The translations under genes and the position numbers were made by a program. A stretch of 42,813 nucleotides of DNA, from contig SXIP01000263.1 in NCBI GenBank assembly GCA_005772825.1, positions 1 through 42,813 of the forward strand, given 5' to 3'. Below are positions 17,609 through 25,977 of the stretch, one piece after another (the stretch's first letter is position 1; the number at the start of each line of letters is the position of its first letter). Source of the DNA: Methylococcaceae bacterium (GTDB lineage Bacteria > Pseudomonadota > Gammaproteobacteria > Methylococcales > Methylomonadaceae). Below the pieces are notes generated by a model, which saw only the letters and a program-made list of their open reading frames with translations, was not told the DNA's origin and did not search any database.

Positions 17609-17890
17609 ATGAAAGCTATTGAAATTGTAGAATCGATTAAACAATCTAACCCCAAGTTATTGGGCAAAATGCCGGAACAAAGAGCCGCCTCGCTGGTTCA
17701 AGCAGTGTTGGCCGAGCTGGGCAAACAACTCGATGCAGTCGATACCGGTGTGCTAAAAGTACAGGGTTTGGGGAATTTCCGAATCAGACAAGTTGAACGG
17801 GAAAAAGAAGGTCAGAAAGTTACTCTGAAAAGAGTTACGTTTCGTAAAGTTAAACGTATACCCAAAGCCAAAGTTGCGAAAGCAGGCTAA
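17609..17890 (+). CDS. HU/IHF-like DNA-binding protein
   Basis: 93 residues from the ATG at 17609, with GAGA nearby; an earlier ATG at 17585 would add eight residues. The N-terminal helices (AIEIVESIKQSN..., QRAASLVQAVLAELGKQLDA) and the VLKVQGLGNFRIRQVERE strand pair match the HU/IHF fold, where GFGTF is the usual core. The DNA-gripping arm motif GRNPxTG of HU is missing or much shortened, and the C-terminus is a lysine-rich tail (VTFRKVKRIPKAKVAKAG). It is therefore a divergent HU-like protein, probably nucleoid-associated. A terminator follows. Confidence 0.7.
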   Translation: MKAIEIVESIKQSNPKLLGKMPEQRAASLVQAVLAELGKQLDAVDTGVLKVQGLGNFRIRQVEREKEGQKVTLKRVTFRKVKRIPKAKVAKAG

Positions 17891-17912
17891 ATAGCCCTTT
17901 TACGGAAACTCC

Positions 17913-17946
17913 AACCGGCCATGATGTTTGGTCGTGGCCGGTTTTA
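17913..17946 (+). terminator. Intrinsic terminator after the HU-like gene
   Basis: The stem AACCGGCCA (17913-17921) pairs perfectly with TGGCCGGTT (17935-17943), and the T-run continues into TTTT (17942-17945). It lies 22 bases after the HU-like stop codon. Confidence 0.75.
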
Positions 17947-18235
17947 ATCATTGTGTGCCGGCAGGTATAGGCAATTGTATGATGATTAAAATGATTTATG
18001 CAGCGTATCCTGCCTAAAAAACCACATAGTTGAGTGTCATATAATTCGCTTAAATTCATAGCTTTAGCCTAATTATCCCTTTATTGTTTAATATAGAGGG
18101 TTTACTCAACATCAAGAATTAATCACTACGCCATCCTCAGCGTTTCCAGGTATTGAATTTAATTGCCTGTTTTTTGTGTTTTATCAGGCTCTGTTGATAT
18201 TTCATATATAAATATTTGAAAACAAGGTCTATCAA

Positions 18236-18326
18236 CTTAAGGTTAAGCCGTTCGTGAGCCCTTCGGCTACGCTCAGGACGAATGCTTAAGCTTTGCTGTC
18301 CGGTCGCGTTTTAAGTTGGTAGCCAA
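18236..18326. repeat. Dispersed REP-like repeat, copy A
   Basis: CTTAAGGTTAAGCCGTTCGT (from 18236) with GAGC, then GCTCAGGACGAATG and GCTTAAGC, form a hairpin (about 18236-18291). A GTTGGTAGCCAA segment follows at about 18315-18326. The reverse complement of the first part, with GGCTCAC...CGAACGGCTTAACC, recurs at 28914, also followed by GTGGGTAGCCAA. The GCTCAGGACGAA-type hairpin is common among bacterial intergenic repeats. Confidence 0.6.
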
Positions 18327-18426
18327 AACAAGCACTGAATTCCAAGAAATAATTAAATTTTTGGATTTATGTTTTTATATTTTATTCGTTAAAAAAGAAT
18401 TATCTGAAAAACCATAGGCGATCAAA

Positions 18427-19179
18427 GTGAAGAAACCCCCTTTTTTTGTTATAGGATGCGTGCGCTCCGGTACAACGTTATTACGCGATGTGCTCCGCGA
18501 ACATCCCAATCTGGCCTCGCCCGAGGAAACGCATTTCTTTAGATGGTCGGAACCTTTCGGTAACAATGCATCCTTAAAGGCTATCGAGGGCAATGCAACA
18601 TTGAAAAAACATAGGGCAATGGACGGGATAACAGAAGCGGAATTTCAGAAAATGTTACATAGGAGTGTTTCAAGATCTGATTTAACCAAGAAATACATGA
18701 AGTTGTTTATCAGTAAAAACAAGCCGAGTGCAAATCGCTGGTTTGATAAGACACCGCAAAATGTATACGGGGCCGCCATGATAGCCACCCAGTTTCCTCA
18801 TTCGAAGTTTGTGCATATTGTCAGGAATCCTATTGATGTGGTGTCCAGTCTACGCATCGGCAAAATTGTAAAAATTGAAAGCATAGTGGGTGCATGTAAT
18901 TTCTGGAACGAGGCGGCAGAAATTATATATGTGCTGAAAAAAGCCTACCCGGGCCGGGTATATGAAGTCAAGTACGAGGATTTTACTAATAACCTGTTAG
19001 TGGAAATGGAAAAAATTTTGGCTTTTGTTGGCGAGGAGTTTCATCCCGACTACTTTAACCGAATTGCTACAAAACCAAAGGAACATGAACACGACAAGCT
19101 TTTTTCCGAGCAAGAAATAGACACCATAGCAAGGCTTTGCGGTAAATGGTCTAAGCACTATGGCTTCACTATTCGTTAA
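18427..19179 (+). CDS. Sulfotransferase family protein
   Basis: 250 residues from a GTG at 18427 (AGG about ten bases before). The PAPS 5'-phosphosulfate loop is FFVIGCVRSGTTLLRDVL at the N-terminus and the 3'-phosphate-binding strand is HSKFVHIVRNPIDVVSSL near residue 130. A helix-rich C-terminus ends LCGKWSKHYGF, common in this family. These enzymes transfer sulfate from PAPS to hydroxyl or amino groups of sugars or lipids. It opens the surface-polysaccharide region and is much more AT-rich than the genes after 21.5 kb. No signal peptide: cytoplasmic. The acceptor is unknown; a nascent polysaccharide is the likeliest from context. Confidence 0.85.
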   Translation: MKKPPFFVIGCVRSGTTLLRDVLREHPNLASPEETHFFRWSEPFGNNASLKAIEGNATLKKHRAMDGITEAEFQKMLHRSVSRSDLTKKYMKLFISKNKPSANRWFDKTPQNVYGAAMIATQFPHSKFVHIVRNPIDVVSSLRIGKIVKIESIVGACNFWNEAAEIIYVLKKAYPGRVYEVKYEDFTNNLLVEMEKILAFVGEEFHPDYFNRIATKPKEHEHDKLFSEQEIDTIARLCGKWSKHYGFTIR

Positions 19180-19221
19180 TATAGAGTCCGAAGCTAACAA
19201 TGCGATATGGAAATAAATGTA

Positions 19222-19300
19222 CTCAGGAATGAGCATGAAATAACTTGTGCAACTTGTTTCCTCCCTCCGGGAGAGGGGATAAAAATGATCAAGTTATTTC
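19222..19300. repeat. Inverted-repeat element, copy 2 (AAATAACTT-core family)
   Basis: The left arm CTCAGGAATGAGCATGAAAT (19222-19241) continues AACTTGTGCAA. The right arm has TGATCAAGTTATTTC (19286-19300). A central CTCCC-TCC-GGGAG hairpin sits at about 19261-19273. Its left arm matches the reverse-complemented right arm of the element at 133-234 almost base for base (GGAATGAGCATGAAATAACTT), showing the two are one family. It lies between the first sulfotransferase and the GT61 gene. Confidence 0.65.
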
Positions 19301-19438
19301 TGCGATATAATACTGATTGCTATTAATGAGCTTCGTCAACTCAAGCATATTTGGAATTTGGCCTTATTTGAAAGTTAACATATACAATGGCTTAACCTGG
19401 GATCTATTAGTTGATACCCTGTCTTGAGGAATTTATCA

Positions 19439-20521
19439 ATGCTTGTTTCATTGAGTGACCCCGTTATTAATAATCGCGTTAGTCAATTAGTTACATTACC
19501 GGGGGAGGCCTATATAAGAACTGCTCCACACCGGATTTATTATTGCGATCAGCAGACCCAAAAAAACTATGCGAAATATTACCGGCAAACGTCCGCTGAA
19601 ATTGCCTCGCAATCACTGTATCTGCTGGATAATGTCATTGTCCGTGGTAAAGGCATTATTACTGTAGACGGCAATATTGTTGAGCAAAATATCGAGGGCG
19701 CGCCTGTAGCACAAATAGAACAATCATTAAATTCAGAGCCTTTACCTTCAAAATCAATCGCCGAACCGGCATTGTATTTAACTCGCTATGGAATATTAAA
19801 CTACGGGCATTATTTAACAGATATTGCACCTCGCCTATATTGGTTTCGCCAATTATTTCCCGATATAAAAATAGTTATTCACCCGCAAACACCGAAAACC
19901 ATTTTGAAGCTATTAACATTCCTGGGCTTTGATGAACAAAAATACCTGACAATCGGAGATGAGCCGGTGCTGTTTCATCAGTTGTACTTTATCGATCTTT
20001 GGAATAAACATCCTTTGGTGCATTCTGAAAAAATTTTTGCATTCCTTGATGAGGTAAAGAAAAATGTTTTAACATCAGCTAATTATAATAAGTCTTTTGT
20101 TAGAAAAACTTTCTTTAAAAAAGAGACATGGCCGACAAAAATATTTGTCAGCAGAAAAGATGCCTCGACGCGGCAAATTGTTAATCACGATGAGGTTTAT
20201 CGGTTTTTAAAAAAGCAAGGCTTTGTTGAAATATCGTGTGGTGCGCTATCGATTGAAGACCAGATTAAATATTTCTCGGCAGCTGAATCGATCATTGGTA
20301 TTTCAGGCGCTGCCATGACCAATATGGTTTTCAGTAATCCGGGTGCGAAAGTGATTAATCTCTCTTCTTCAACGATGCCGTCCTTGTATTTCTGGGATCT
20401 GGCGCATCATAAAAAGCTTTCTTATTCGATTGCTTATTTTGAATCGAGCAATAATAGAAACCCTAAAATGTTTTCTGATTTTAATGTTGATCTTGAGGTT
20501 TTAGATGCTTTATTGCAATAG
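19439..20521 (+). CDS. Glycosyltransferase family 61 protein
   Basis: 360 residues from the ATG at 19439, which has GAGG nine bases upstream; a TTG five codons earlier is less likely. It shows the GT61 (DUF563) layout: LYLTRYGILNYGHYLTDIAP near residue 110, a central region IVIHPQTPKTILKLLTFLGF, then KIFVSRKDASTRQIVNHDEV. The nucleotide-sugar region reads SIEDQIKYFSAAESIIGISG followed by AAMTNMVFSNPG. GT61 enzymes transfer pentose or hexosamine units onto glycans. Very AT-rich, like its sulfotransferase neighbours: bases 20041-20100 have 15 G/C of 60. It is probably a transferase for the surface polysaccharide; the sugar is unknown. Confidence 0.82.
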   Translation: MLVSLSDPVINNRVSQLVTLPGEAYIRTAPHRIYYCDQQTQKNYAKYYRQTSAEIASQSLYLLDNVIVRGKGIITVDGNIVEQNIEGAPVAQIEQSLNSEPLPSKSIAEPALYLTRYGILNYGHYLTDIAPRLYWFRQLFPDIKIVIHPQTPKTILKLLTFLGFDEQKYLTIGDEPVLFHQLYFIDLWNKHPLVHSEKIFAFLDEVKKNVLTSANYNKSFVRKTFFKKETWPTKIFVSRKDASTRQIVNHDEVYRFLKKQGFVEISCGALSIEDQIKYFSAAESIIGISGAAMTNMVFSNPGAKVINLSSSTMPSLYFWDLAHHKKLSYSIAYFESSNNRNPKMFSDFNVDLEVLDALLQ

Positions 20522-20643
20522 CTCCGGGGCTGTGGAATATAGCGAGTGGCTTGATATTATTAAGGTTGCTGCAGATTGACAAATTTTTTGTCATGGATAG
20601 CTCTCTTCTGACTATTTCATTGTTAATCAACAAAGTTATCTGT

Positions 20644-21516
20644 ATGAACGAAATATTAAATATATTCAAAAACCCCGTTATTGACCTGGATCGGCTTAAT
20701 AAAATGGATGCTATATCTGACCCGGAGAGCAGATACATTATCGCCATAACGCCGCGCTCGGGGAGCACTTATCTGTGTGATATGCTGAGGCATACCAAAC
20801 ATTTAGGCGTACCCGGAGAAATGCTGGGTCCCGCATCTGTGGTCGGAAACCTGAAGAAAATGCCGGGGCGTACGGCCGACGAGTATATCCGTAATGCCAT
20901 TCGTGTCAGAAAGACGCCTAACGGTGTTTCCGGACTTACAGTCAGTTGGTTTCAGTTTCAAAACTTTATGGAAGCCATGGATGACCATTCATATTTGGCC
21001 GATTTTAAATACATTTATTTAACGCGGCGCGATCTTTATGCACAGGCCGTTTCTTTATATAAAGCCACTTCTTCAAAGGTATTTCACAGTAACATTCAAC
21101 ATAATGAAGAAACGATTAGAAAATTTGAAGCCCTGGAATACGATTACGCAAAAATAAAGTATTGGTATGATCATCTCGTTCGGCAAGAAAAAGGTTGGCA
21201 GCAATATTTCTATGAAAACCGCATTTTTCCCTTGTATATTACCTATGAAGACATCGATGAAGATATACAGGCTGTATTGCAGCGAATTGCGGCTTATGTC
21301 AAGGTAAAGCCGGAAAATCTTGTGGTGCCCAAACGGTCTTTATATGAAAAGGTTGCGGATAATCGAAATGCCGAATGGGCGCGACGCTTTGCATGGGAGC
21401 ATAGTTTTCAGGAAACTGACCGAGTATCGGCCCCATTGTCCAATGGGTTGGTTTATAAACGAAATTATCAAATGCGGTTAAGGAATTTATGTCAAAAAGT
21501 AAAAAACTTTTGGTAA
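20644..21516 (+). CDS. Stf0-type sulfotransferase
   Basis: About 290 residues from the ATG at 20644. The frame is open upstream with another ATG at 20593 and a TTG at 20551, and no start has a strong ribosome-binding site, so the start is uncertain. The PAPS loop is YIIAITPRSGSTYLCDML, followed by GVPGEML, the region that contacts the sugar in Stf0. The 3'-phosphate strand is YIYLTRRDLYAQAVSLYKA, and ITYEDIDEDIQAVLQRI is the conserved C-terminal helix entry. Stf0 of mycobacteria sulfates trehalose; the acceptor here is unknown. The gene overlaps the start of galE by 28 bases. Confidence 0.85.
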   Translation: MNEILNIFKNPVIDLDRLNKMDAISDPESRYIIAITPRSGSTYLCDMLRHTKHLGVPGEMLGPASVVGNLKKMPGRTADEYIRNAIRVRKTPNGVSGLTVSWFQFQNFMEAMDDHSYLADFKYIYLTRRDLYAQAVSLYKATSSKVFHSNIQHNEETIRKFEALEYDYAKIKYWYDHLVRQEKGWQQYFYENRIFPLYITYEDIDEDIQAVLQRIAAYVKVKPENLVVPKRSLYEKVADNRNAEWARRFAWEHSFQETDRVSAPLSNGLVYKRNYQMRLRNLCQKVKNFW

Positions 21517-22472
21517 TCGGCGGCTGCGGTTATATCGGCTCGCACATGGTGAAATGCCTGCTTAATGCAGGTCATGATGTGGTTGTGCTGGATGATCTTT
21601 CCGCAGGGTATAAAGAAAATATGCTGGGCGGCGAACTGGTTGTCGGTGATTGCGGCGACCGGGTTTTGCTCGACAGGCTGTTTTCAGGTCATCATTTCGA
21701 TGGTGTGCTGCATTTCGCCTCGCTGATTCAGGTCGGTGAGTCGGTGGTCAATCCGGCGAAGTATTACCAGTGCAATGTAGCGAAGACGCTGACAATGATT
21801 GAAGCCATGAAGGATCACGGCATAGGCGCGCTTATTTTTTCTTCTACCGCAGCGGTATTCGGAGAGCCCGTCTACACGCCCATCAATGAAGCCCATCCAC
21901 GGCAGCCGATTAATCCCTACGGCATGAGCAAGCACATGGTCGAGACGATATTGCGCGATTTCGATCGCGCTTATGGTTTTCGTTCCGTGGCCTTGCGTTA
22001 TTTCAATGCCGCAGGCGCCGACCCGGAAGCGCGTATCGGCGAAGGCCATGAGCCCGAGACGCACCTGATTCCGTTGGCGTTGCAGGCGGCGCTTGGGAAA
22101 AGACCGGCGCTCAAGGTATTCGGGCGCGATTACGACACGCCGGACGGCACCTGCATACGCGATTACATTCATGTCGATGATCTGGCCGACGCCCATTTAC
22201 TGGCGCTGGAATATCTTTGGAATGGCGGCGCAAGCACGGTTTTCAATCTCGGTAATGGCGAGGGATTCAGTGTTCAGGAAGTGCTCAATACCATTGAGCG
22301 GGTCACCGGGAAGCCGGTTCCCGCCGAAGATGCGCCGCGCAGGGAAGGTGATCCGGCCCGACTGGTCGCCGATGCATCCACCGCCAAATTGACCCTGGGC
22401 TGGAAGCCTCAGTATGCCGACCTGGAAACGATCGTACAGCATGCATGGCAATGGGAATTGAAGCGTGGCTGA
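21489..22472 (+). CDS. galE: UDP-glucose 4-epimerase
   Basis: 327 residues, the normal length for GalE. The NAD-binding loop is VIGGCGYIGSHMVKCLL, the catalytic Ser region FSSTAAVFGEP, and the catalytic Tyr/Lys pair is YGMSK (YxxxK). The substrate-binding segments RYFNAAGADP and TPDGTCIRDYIHVDDLADAH are typical of GalE. It interconverts UDP-glucose and UDP-galactose (or the N-acetyl forms) in the cytoplasm, supplying sugar for the adjoining polysaccharide genes. The ATG has AAGGA about five bases before it and lies inside the end of the Stf0 gene, so the two are coupled. From here the DNA becomes markedly GC-rich (39 G/C of 60 at 22021-22080). Confidence 0.92.
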   Translation: MSKSKKLLVIGGCGYIGSHMVKCLLNAGHDVVVLDDLSAGYKENMLGGELVVGDCGDRVLLDRLFSGHHFDGVLHFASLIQVGESVVNPAKYYQCNVAKTLTMIEAMKDHGIGALIFSSTAAVFGEPVYTPINEAHPRQPINPYGMSKHMVETILRDFDRAYGFRSVALRYFNAAGADPEARIGEGHEPETHLIPLALQAALGKRPALKVFGRDYDTPDGTCIRDYIHVDDLADAHLLALEYLWNGGASTVFNLGNGEGFSVQEVLNTIERVTGKPVPAEDAPRREGDPARLVADASTAKLTLGWKPQYADLETIVQHAWQWELKRG

Positions 22473-22554
22473 GCGTTTCAACATTACAAAAAACCGACAC
22501 AATGTGGCACCGGAAACAGCGCCATGCGCCTGATCCCGGGAAGGTATCATTGAC

Positions 22555-23535
22555 ATGAATGCCGTCTTGCAGGGCGATAATACCGTTTTTGTGATTGAGG
22601 AACTGGATAATCCGTCAACCGATTTTTTTGTACTTCCCGCTTTGTCGAGTAGTGGCCGTCAAGTGGTGCGTTGCGGCTTTGATGATTTACCCGATCCGGC
22701 TGATTTGACGGGGGCTGTGGTGGTGTTTGTGCGTTATGTGCCGGCTGCCTGGGTGAAGCTGATTGAGGCTGTGCGCACCTTGCTGCATGCCTTGGTATTC
22801 TTCATGGATGATGATGTTCTGGATTTTCGCGCCTCAATCGGCATGCCGTTAAAATACCGTTTCAAACTGGCGCGTCTGGCTACCTGGCGCTCAGGCTGGT
22901 TGCAAAAGCAGGCTGTGGAGCTCTGGGTTTCGACTGTTTATCTTCAGCAGAAATACGCGCAATGGCAACCCCGGCTGGTCTTGCCGTCGCCGCTGGTGAA
23001 TCGCACAGACAGTCGGCGCGTGTTTTATCACGGCTCGGTGGCGACGCACAGGGACGATATTCGCTGGCTGCGTCCGGTGGCGGAAGAAGTGTTGCGGCGT
23101 GATCGACGTGTTGCTTTCGAGATTGTCGGCAGGCGGGATGTCTGGCGCTTATACAAGGGTTTACCCGGTGTGACCGTCGTGCATCCGATGAAGTGGCCCG
23201 CTTACCAGACATTTCTCGCCATGCAGGAACGTCATGTCGGGCTTAATCCCTTGCAGGATGTGCCGTTTAACCGGGCGCGTTCGTATACAAAGTTTTTTGA
23301 CATCACTCGTTGTGGTGCGGTGGGTATCTATACGCCTGACAGCGCCTGCTCGGAAATCATCAACAACGGTCAGGAAGGTCTGGTCGTGGCGCTCGATCCA
23401 GCCGCCTGGGTCGAGGCTATTTTAAGCCTGGTTCAGGATGAACCGCTGCGGCAGACTCTTTTGCAAAACGCCGAAGTAAAAATGCGTGAACTGGCCGGTG
23501 AAGCGCAACGTGCTTATGCAAACTTGATACAGTGA
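22555..23535 (+). CDS. GT1/GT4-like glycosyltransferase
   Basis: 326 residues with no signal peptide. The N-terminal half contains DLTGAVVVFVRYVPAAW and VFFMDDDVLDFRASIG. The C-terminal half has the usual nucleotide-sugar-binding pattern: VFYHGSVATHRDDIRWLRPV, then RVAFEIVGRRD, and the acidic region SYTKFFDITRCGAVGIYT followed by SEIINNGQEGLVV. This resembles a GT-B retaining transferase with a degenerate E-x7-E region. It is 82 nt behind galE and 16 nt before the KpsC-like gene, so it probably belongs to the same operon. Donor and acceptor cannot be read from sequence. Confidence 0.7.
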   Translation: MNAVLQGDNTVFVIEELDNPSTDFFVLPALSSSGRQVVRCGFDDLPDPADLTGAVVVFVRYVPAAWVKLIEAVRTLLHALVFFMDDDVLDFRASIGMPLKYRFKLARLATWRSGWLQKQAVELWVSTVYLQQKYAQWQPRLVLPSPLVNRTDSRRVFYHGSVATHRDDIRWLRPVAEEVLRRDRRVAFEIVGRRDVWRLYKGLPGVTVVHPMKWPAYQTFLAMQERHVGLNPLQDVPFNRARSYTKFFDITRCGAVGIYTPDSACSEIINNGQEGLVVALDPAAWVEAILSLVQDEPLRQTLLQNAEVKMRELAGEAQRAYANLIQ

Positions 23536-23551
23536 ATTCAAAACACGCCTC

Positions 23552-25621
23552 ATGCAGCAGCCAATGACTTCGGTCGAAATCAACGCCCCCCTCATTACAA
23601 TCTCATATTCGCTGAGTGTTTTACCTAACCTGTCCGACCTGCTTGGCGTAGCGGTTAAATTCCGCTGGATAATACCTGACGGCGAATCATATGGCGGCAT
23701 GGTCGCCTGGGGCAATCAACCCGCTGCCTTGTTTGCCTCGGCTTTTGTCAAACGGCATCAATCAGGCTTGTTGCGACTTGACGACGGTTTTCTCCGTTCG
23801 GTAGACAGGACAGAGCCGCCGCTTTCGATAGTGGTCGATGATCTGGGTATGTATTACGATGCAACGCGACCCTCGCGGCTTGAAGCATTAATTGCCGGGG
23901 CCTGTTCAAAAGCCCAGCAATCCCGGGCTCAAGCACTTATGGCGGCCTGGCGGACAGCGCGGGTGTCCAAATATAACCACACACGGGAATATGCCGCCGA
24001 GCTACCCGCTCGCTATGTCTTGGTTGTCGATGAAGCGCCGGGGTGTCATTCAATCCGGTACGGTCTTGCCGATAAGGCCGTTTTTCAAGCTATGCTGGAG
24101 GCCGCCCTGCAAGAAAATCCGCATTGTACGGTATTGATTAAGGCTTACTCGGAGAGACGCCGGCGCGGACATTTTGATTCGGATGCTTTGGCTGCAAACC
24201 CTCGCATCAGAGTGCTGGCGGACGACCTGCATCCCGTCTCGGTGATTGAACATGCGGAGGCCGTTTATTGCGTCACTTCACAGCTGGGGTTTGAAGGCTT
24301 GTTGTGGGGCAAGCGGGTGCGCACTTTCGGCATGCCGTTTTATGCCGGTTGGGGGCTGACGCACGATGAACTTCCTGCGCCTGAAAGGCGACTGCCGGTG
24401 CCGCTAGAAAACCTGGTTTATGCGGCGCTGGTTGAATATGCCCGCTATATCGACCCGGAAACCAAAAAACCTTGTGAGCCGGAACGCTTGATCGAATGGA
24501 TGGGTCTGCAACGACGTATGCGTGAACGATTTCCGCGAACTGTTTATGCGCAGGGTTTTTCAACTTACAAAAAATCGATAGTGCGGCGTTTTTTTCAAGG
24601 CAGTACGGTTTTATTTGATCAGCATCCGGCTCAAATGTCCGAGGGTGCGACCTGCGTTGTGTGGAGCCGCAAAGATCCTGGTCCCATGCCTGCCAATGAC
24701 GTCTCAAAAGGCGGAAATCCGCAAATTGTACGACTGGAGGATGGGTTTATCCGTTCGGTCGGATTAGGTGCCGATTTGGTTCGTCCACTTTCCTGGGCAA
24801 TGGATACGCGGGGAATTTATTATGATGCCACGGCGCCTTCCGATTTGGAGCACATTTTGCTTTATACCTGCTTCGATGACGAGTTGACTCATCGCGCGGA
24901 GCTGTTACGTGAGCGCTTGGTGGCGCAAGCATTGACTAAGTATAACGTGGGCACGGCAAGTTGGCGGCGGCCTGATAGAGCTTGTCTGTCCGAATCTGAT
25001 AAAACAAAGCCGGTGATTCTGGTGCCGGGGCAAGTGGAGTCCGACGCTTCGCTTGCCTTTGGCGCGCCCGGTATACGCAGGAATCTTGATTTATTAAAAG
25101 CCGTGCGCGAAGCCAATCCCCAGGCCTATATCGTCTATAAGCCGCATCCCGATGTCGTGGCGGGCCTTAGAAACAAGGGGCAGGGGGAAGATGACGCGAC
25201 TCGCTGGTGTGATGAAATAGTCGTCGATGTAGCTCTGGGAAAAATGTTGTCTGAGGTCGATGAAGTTCATGTGCTTACGTCGCTGACGGGGTTTGAGGCG
25301 TTGCTGCGCGGCAAGCAAGTGGTCTGCTACGGATTGCCTTTTTATGCCGGGTGGGGCTTGACGCAAGACGTGCTGCCGATAGCCCGGCGGACACGCAGAC
25401 TGATGCTGGATGAATTGGTTGCCGGGGTATTGATCTTGTATCCCACCTATATCAGCCGGACCACCGACAGGTATACCACGCCGGAGCGGGCCCTCGATGA
25501 GCTGCTGGCCTGGCGGGACAGCAATGCTGTAACTTTGCCCTGGTGGCGCAAAGGCTTACGCCGGCTGCTGAAGATGGAAATGCGCTTTAAGCAGGGTATC
25601 GCCCGGTGGTTCACCAAGTGA
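23552..25621 (+). CDS. kpsC: KpsC-like capsular polysaccharide Kdo transferase, two modules
   Basis: 689 residues, close to the normal length of KpsC. It contains two copies of the capsule-biosynthesis domain PF05159, at about residues 50-330 and 360-660. Each has the same signature order: module 1 LLRLDDGFLRSV, DLGMYYDAT, TSQLGFEGLLWGK, GMPFYAGWGLT; module 2 IVRLEDGFIRSV, TRGIYYDAT, TSLTGFEALLRGK, GLPFYAGWGLT. KpsC builds the poly-Kdo linker that joins group 2 type capsule to its lipid in the cytoplasm. Neither KpsS, the KpsMT transporter nor KpsDE is nearby. The ATG lacks an obvious ribosome-binding site and lies 16 nt behind the upstream gene, so translation may be coupled. Confidence 0.88.
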   Translation: MQQPMTSVEINAPLITISYSLSVLPNLSDLLGVAVKFRWIIPDGESYGGMVAWGNQPAALFASAFVKRHQSGLLRLDDGFLRSVDRTEPPLSIVVDDLGMYYDATRPSRLEALIAGACSKAQQSRAQALMAAWRTARVSKYNHTREYAAELPARYVLVVDEAPGCHSIRYGLADKAVFQAMLEAALQENPHCTVLIKAYSERRRRGHFDSDALAANPRIRVLADDLHPVSVIEHAEAVYCVTSQLGFEGLLWGKRVRTFGMPFYAGWGLTHDELPAPERRLPVPLENLVYAALVEYARYIDPETKKPCEPERLIEWMGLQRRMRERFPRTVYAQGFSTYKKSIVRRFFQGSTVLFDQHPAQMSEGATCVVWSRKDPGPMPANDVSKGGNPQIVRLEDGFIRSVGLGADLVRPLSWAMDTRGIYYDATAPSDLEHILLYTCFDDELTHRAELLRERLVAQALTKYNVGTASWRRPDRACLSESDKTKPVILVPGQVESDASLAFGAPGIRRNLDLLKAVREANPQAYIVYKPHPDVVAGLRNKGQGEDDATRWCDEIVVDVALGKMLSEVDEVHVLTSLTGFEALLRGKQVVCYGLPFYAGWGLTQDVLPIARRTRRLMLDELVAGVLILYPTYISRTTDRYTTPERALDELLAWRDSNAVTLPWWRKGLRRLLKMEMRFKQGIARWFTK

Positions 25622-25977
25622 CGATTGGTCGATTTTAACTCGCCGGTTTATTTGGCGATTAAGACACGGATTAGCTTCATGCTGTATAATCGTCTGCCGA
25701 TACCGGAATGATTTGGCTTGGCTGAAAGCCGTCGTTCTTGTGCTGGTAATGCTGCAATGTTTGCCGGATTAAGCATTCACTCTGATTCTCCCGGCTTGTT
25801 AAATGCCCGGCCAATGCCGGTTCCGGTAAGGGTGCCTGACCCAACCGAAAATAACCTTTTCAGTTTTTATTCGTTCATAATATACAACAGTGTCTGGTTA
25901 CCCTGTTTTACGGCTGTAAAACAGGGCGAAATTTTTTGGGTTAACGGCGCCCCATCATATTCTAAAAAACAATAAAG
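25622..25977. other. Intergenic region with promoter-like and terminator-like signals
   Basis: About 350 bases. A TATAAT (25685-25690) with AAGACA 18 bases upstream (25661-25666) would start a transcript near 25697. A terminator hairpin ends at 25937, so a transcript of roughly 240 nt is possible. An 85-codon frame (25718-25975) crosses the terminator and has no recognisable motif; I do not call it a gene. Confidence 0.4.
25901..25937 (+). terminator. Intrinsic terminator upstream of the third sulfotransferase
   Basis: Perfect 10-bp stem CCCTGTTTTA (25901-25910) with TAAAACAGGG (25917-25926), six-base loop, then CGAAATTTTTT (T-run 25932-25937). It lies 40 bases before the next start codon, so it closes transcription coming from upstream. 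Confidence 0.7.

Larger units (their letters stand above)
17891..18426. other. AT-rich intergenic region with terminator and dispersed repeat
   Basis: Contains the HU-like gene terminator at 17913-17946 and a dispersed REP-like repeat at 18236-18326. Between them and up to the sulfotransferase gene the DNA is AT-rich with no supported gene. It marks the left boundary of the surface-polysaccharide region. Confidence 0.6.

Noticed and set aside
25718-25975. 85-codon frame between kpsC and the sulfotransferase
   Set aside because: Runs through a strong terminator hairpin and reads as composition-biased sequence without a family.
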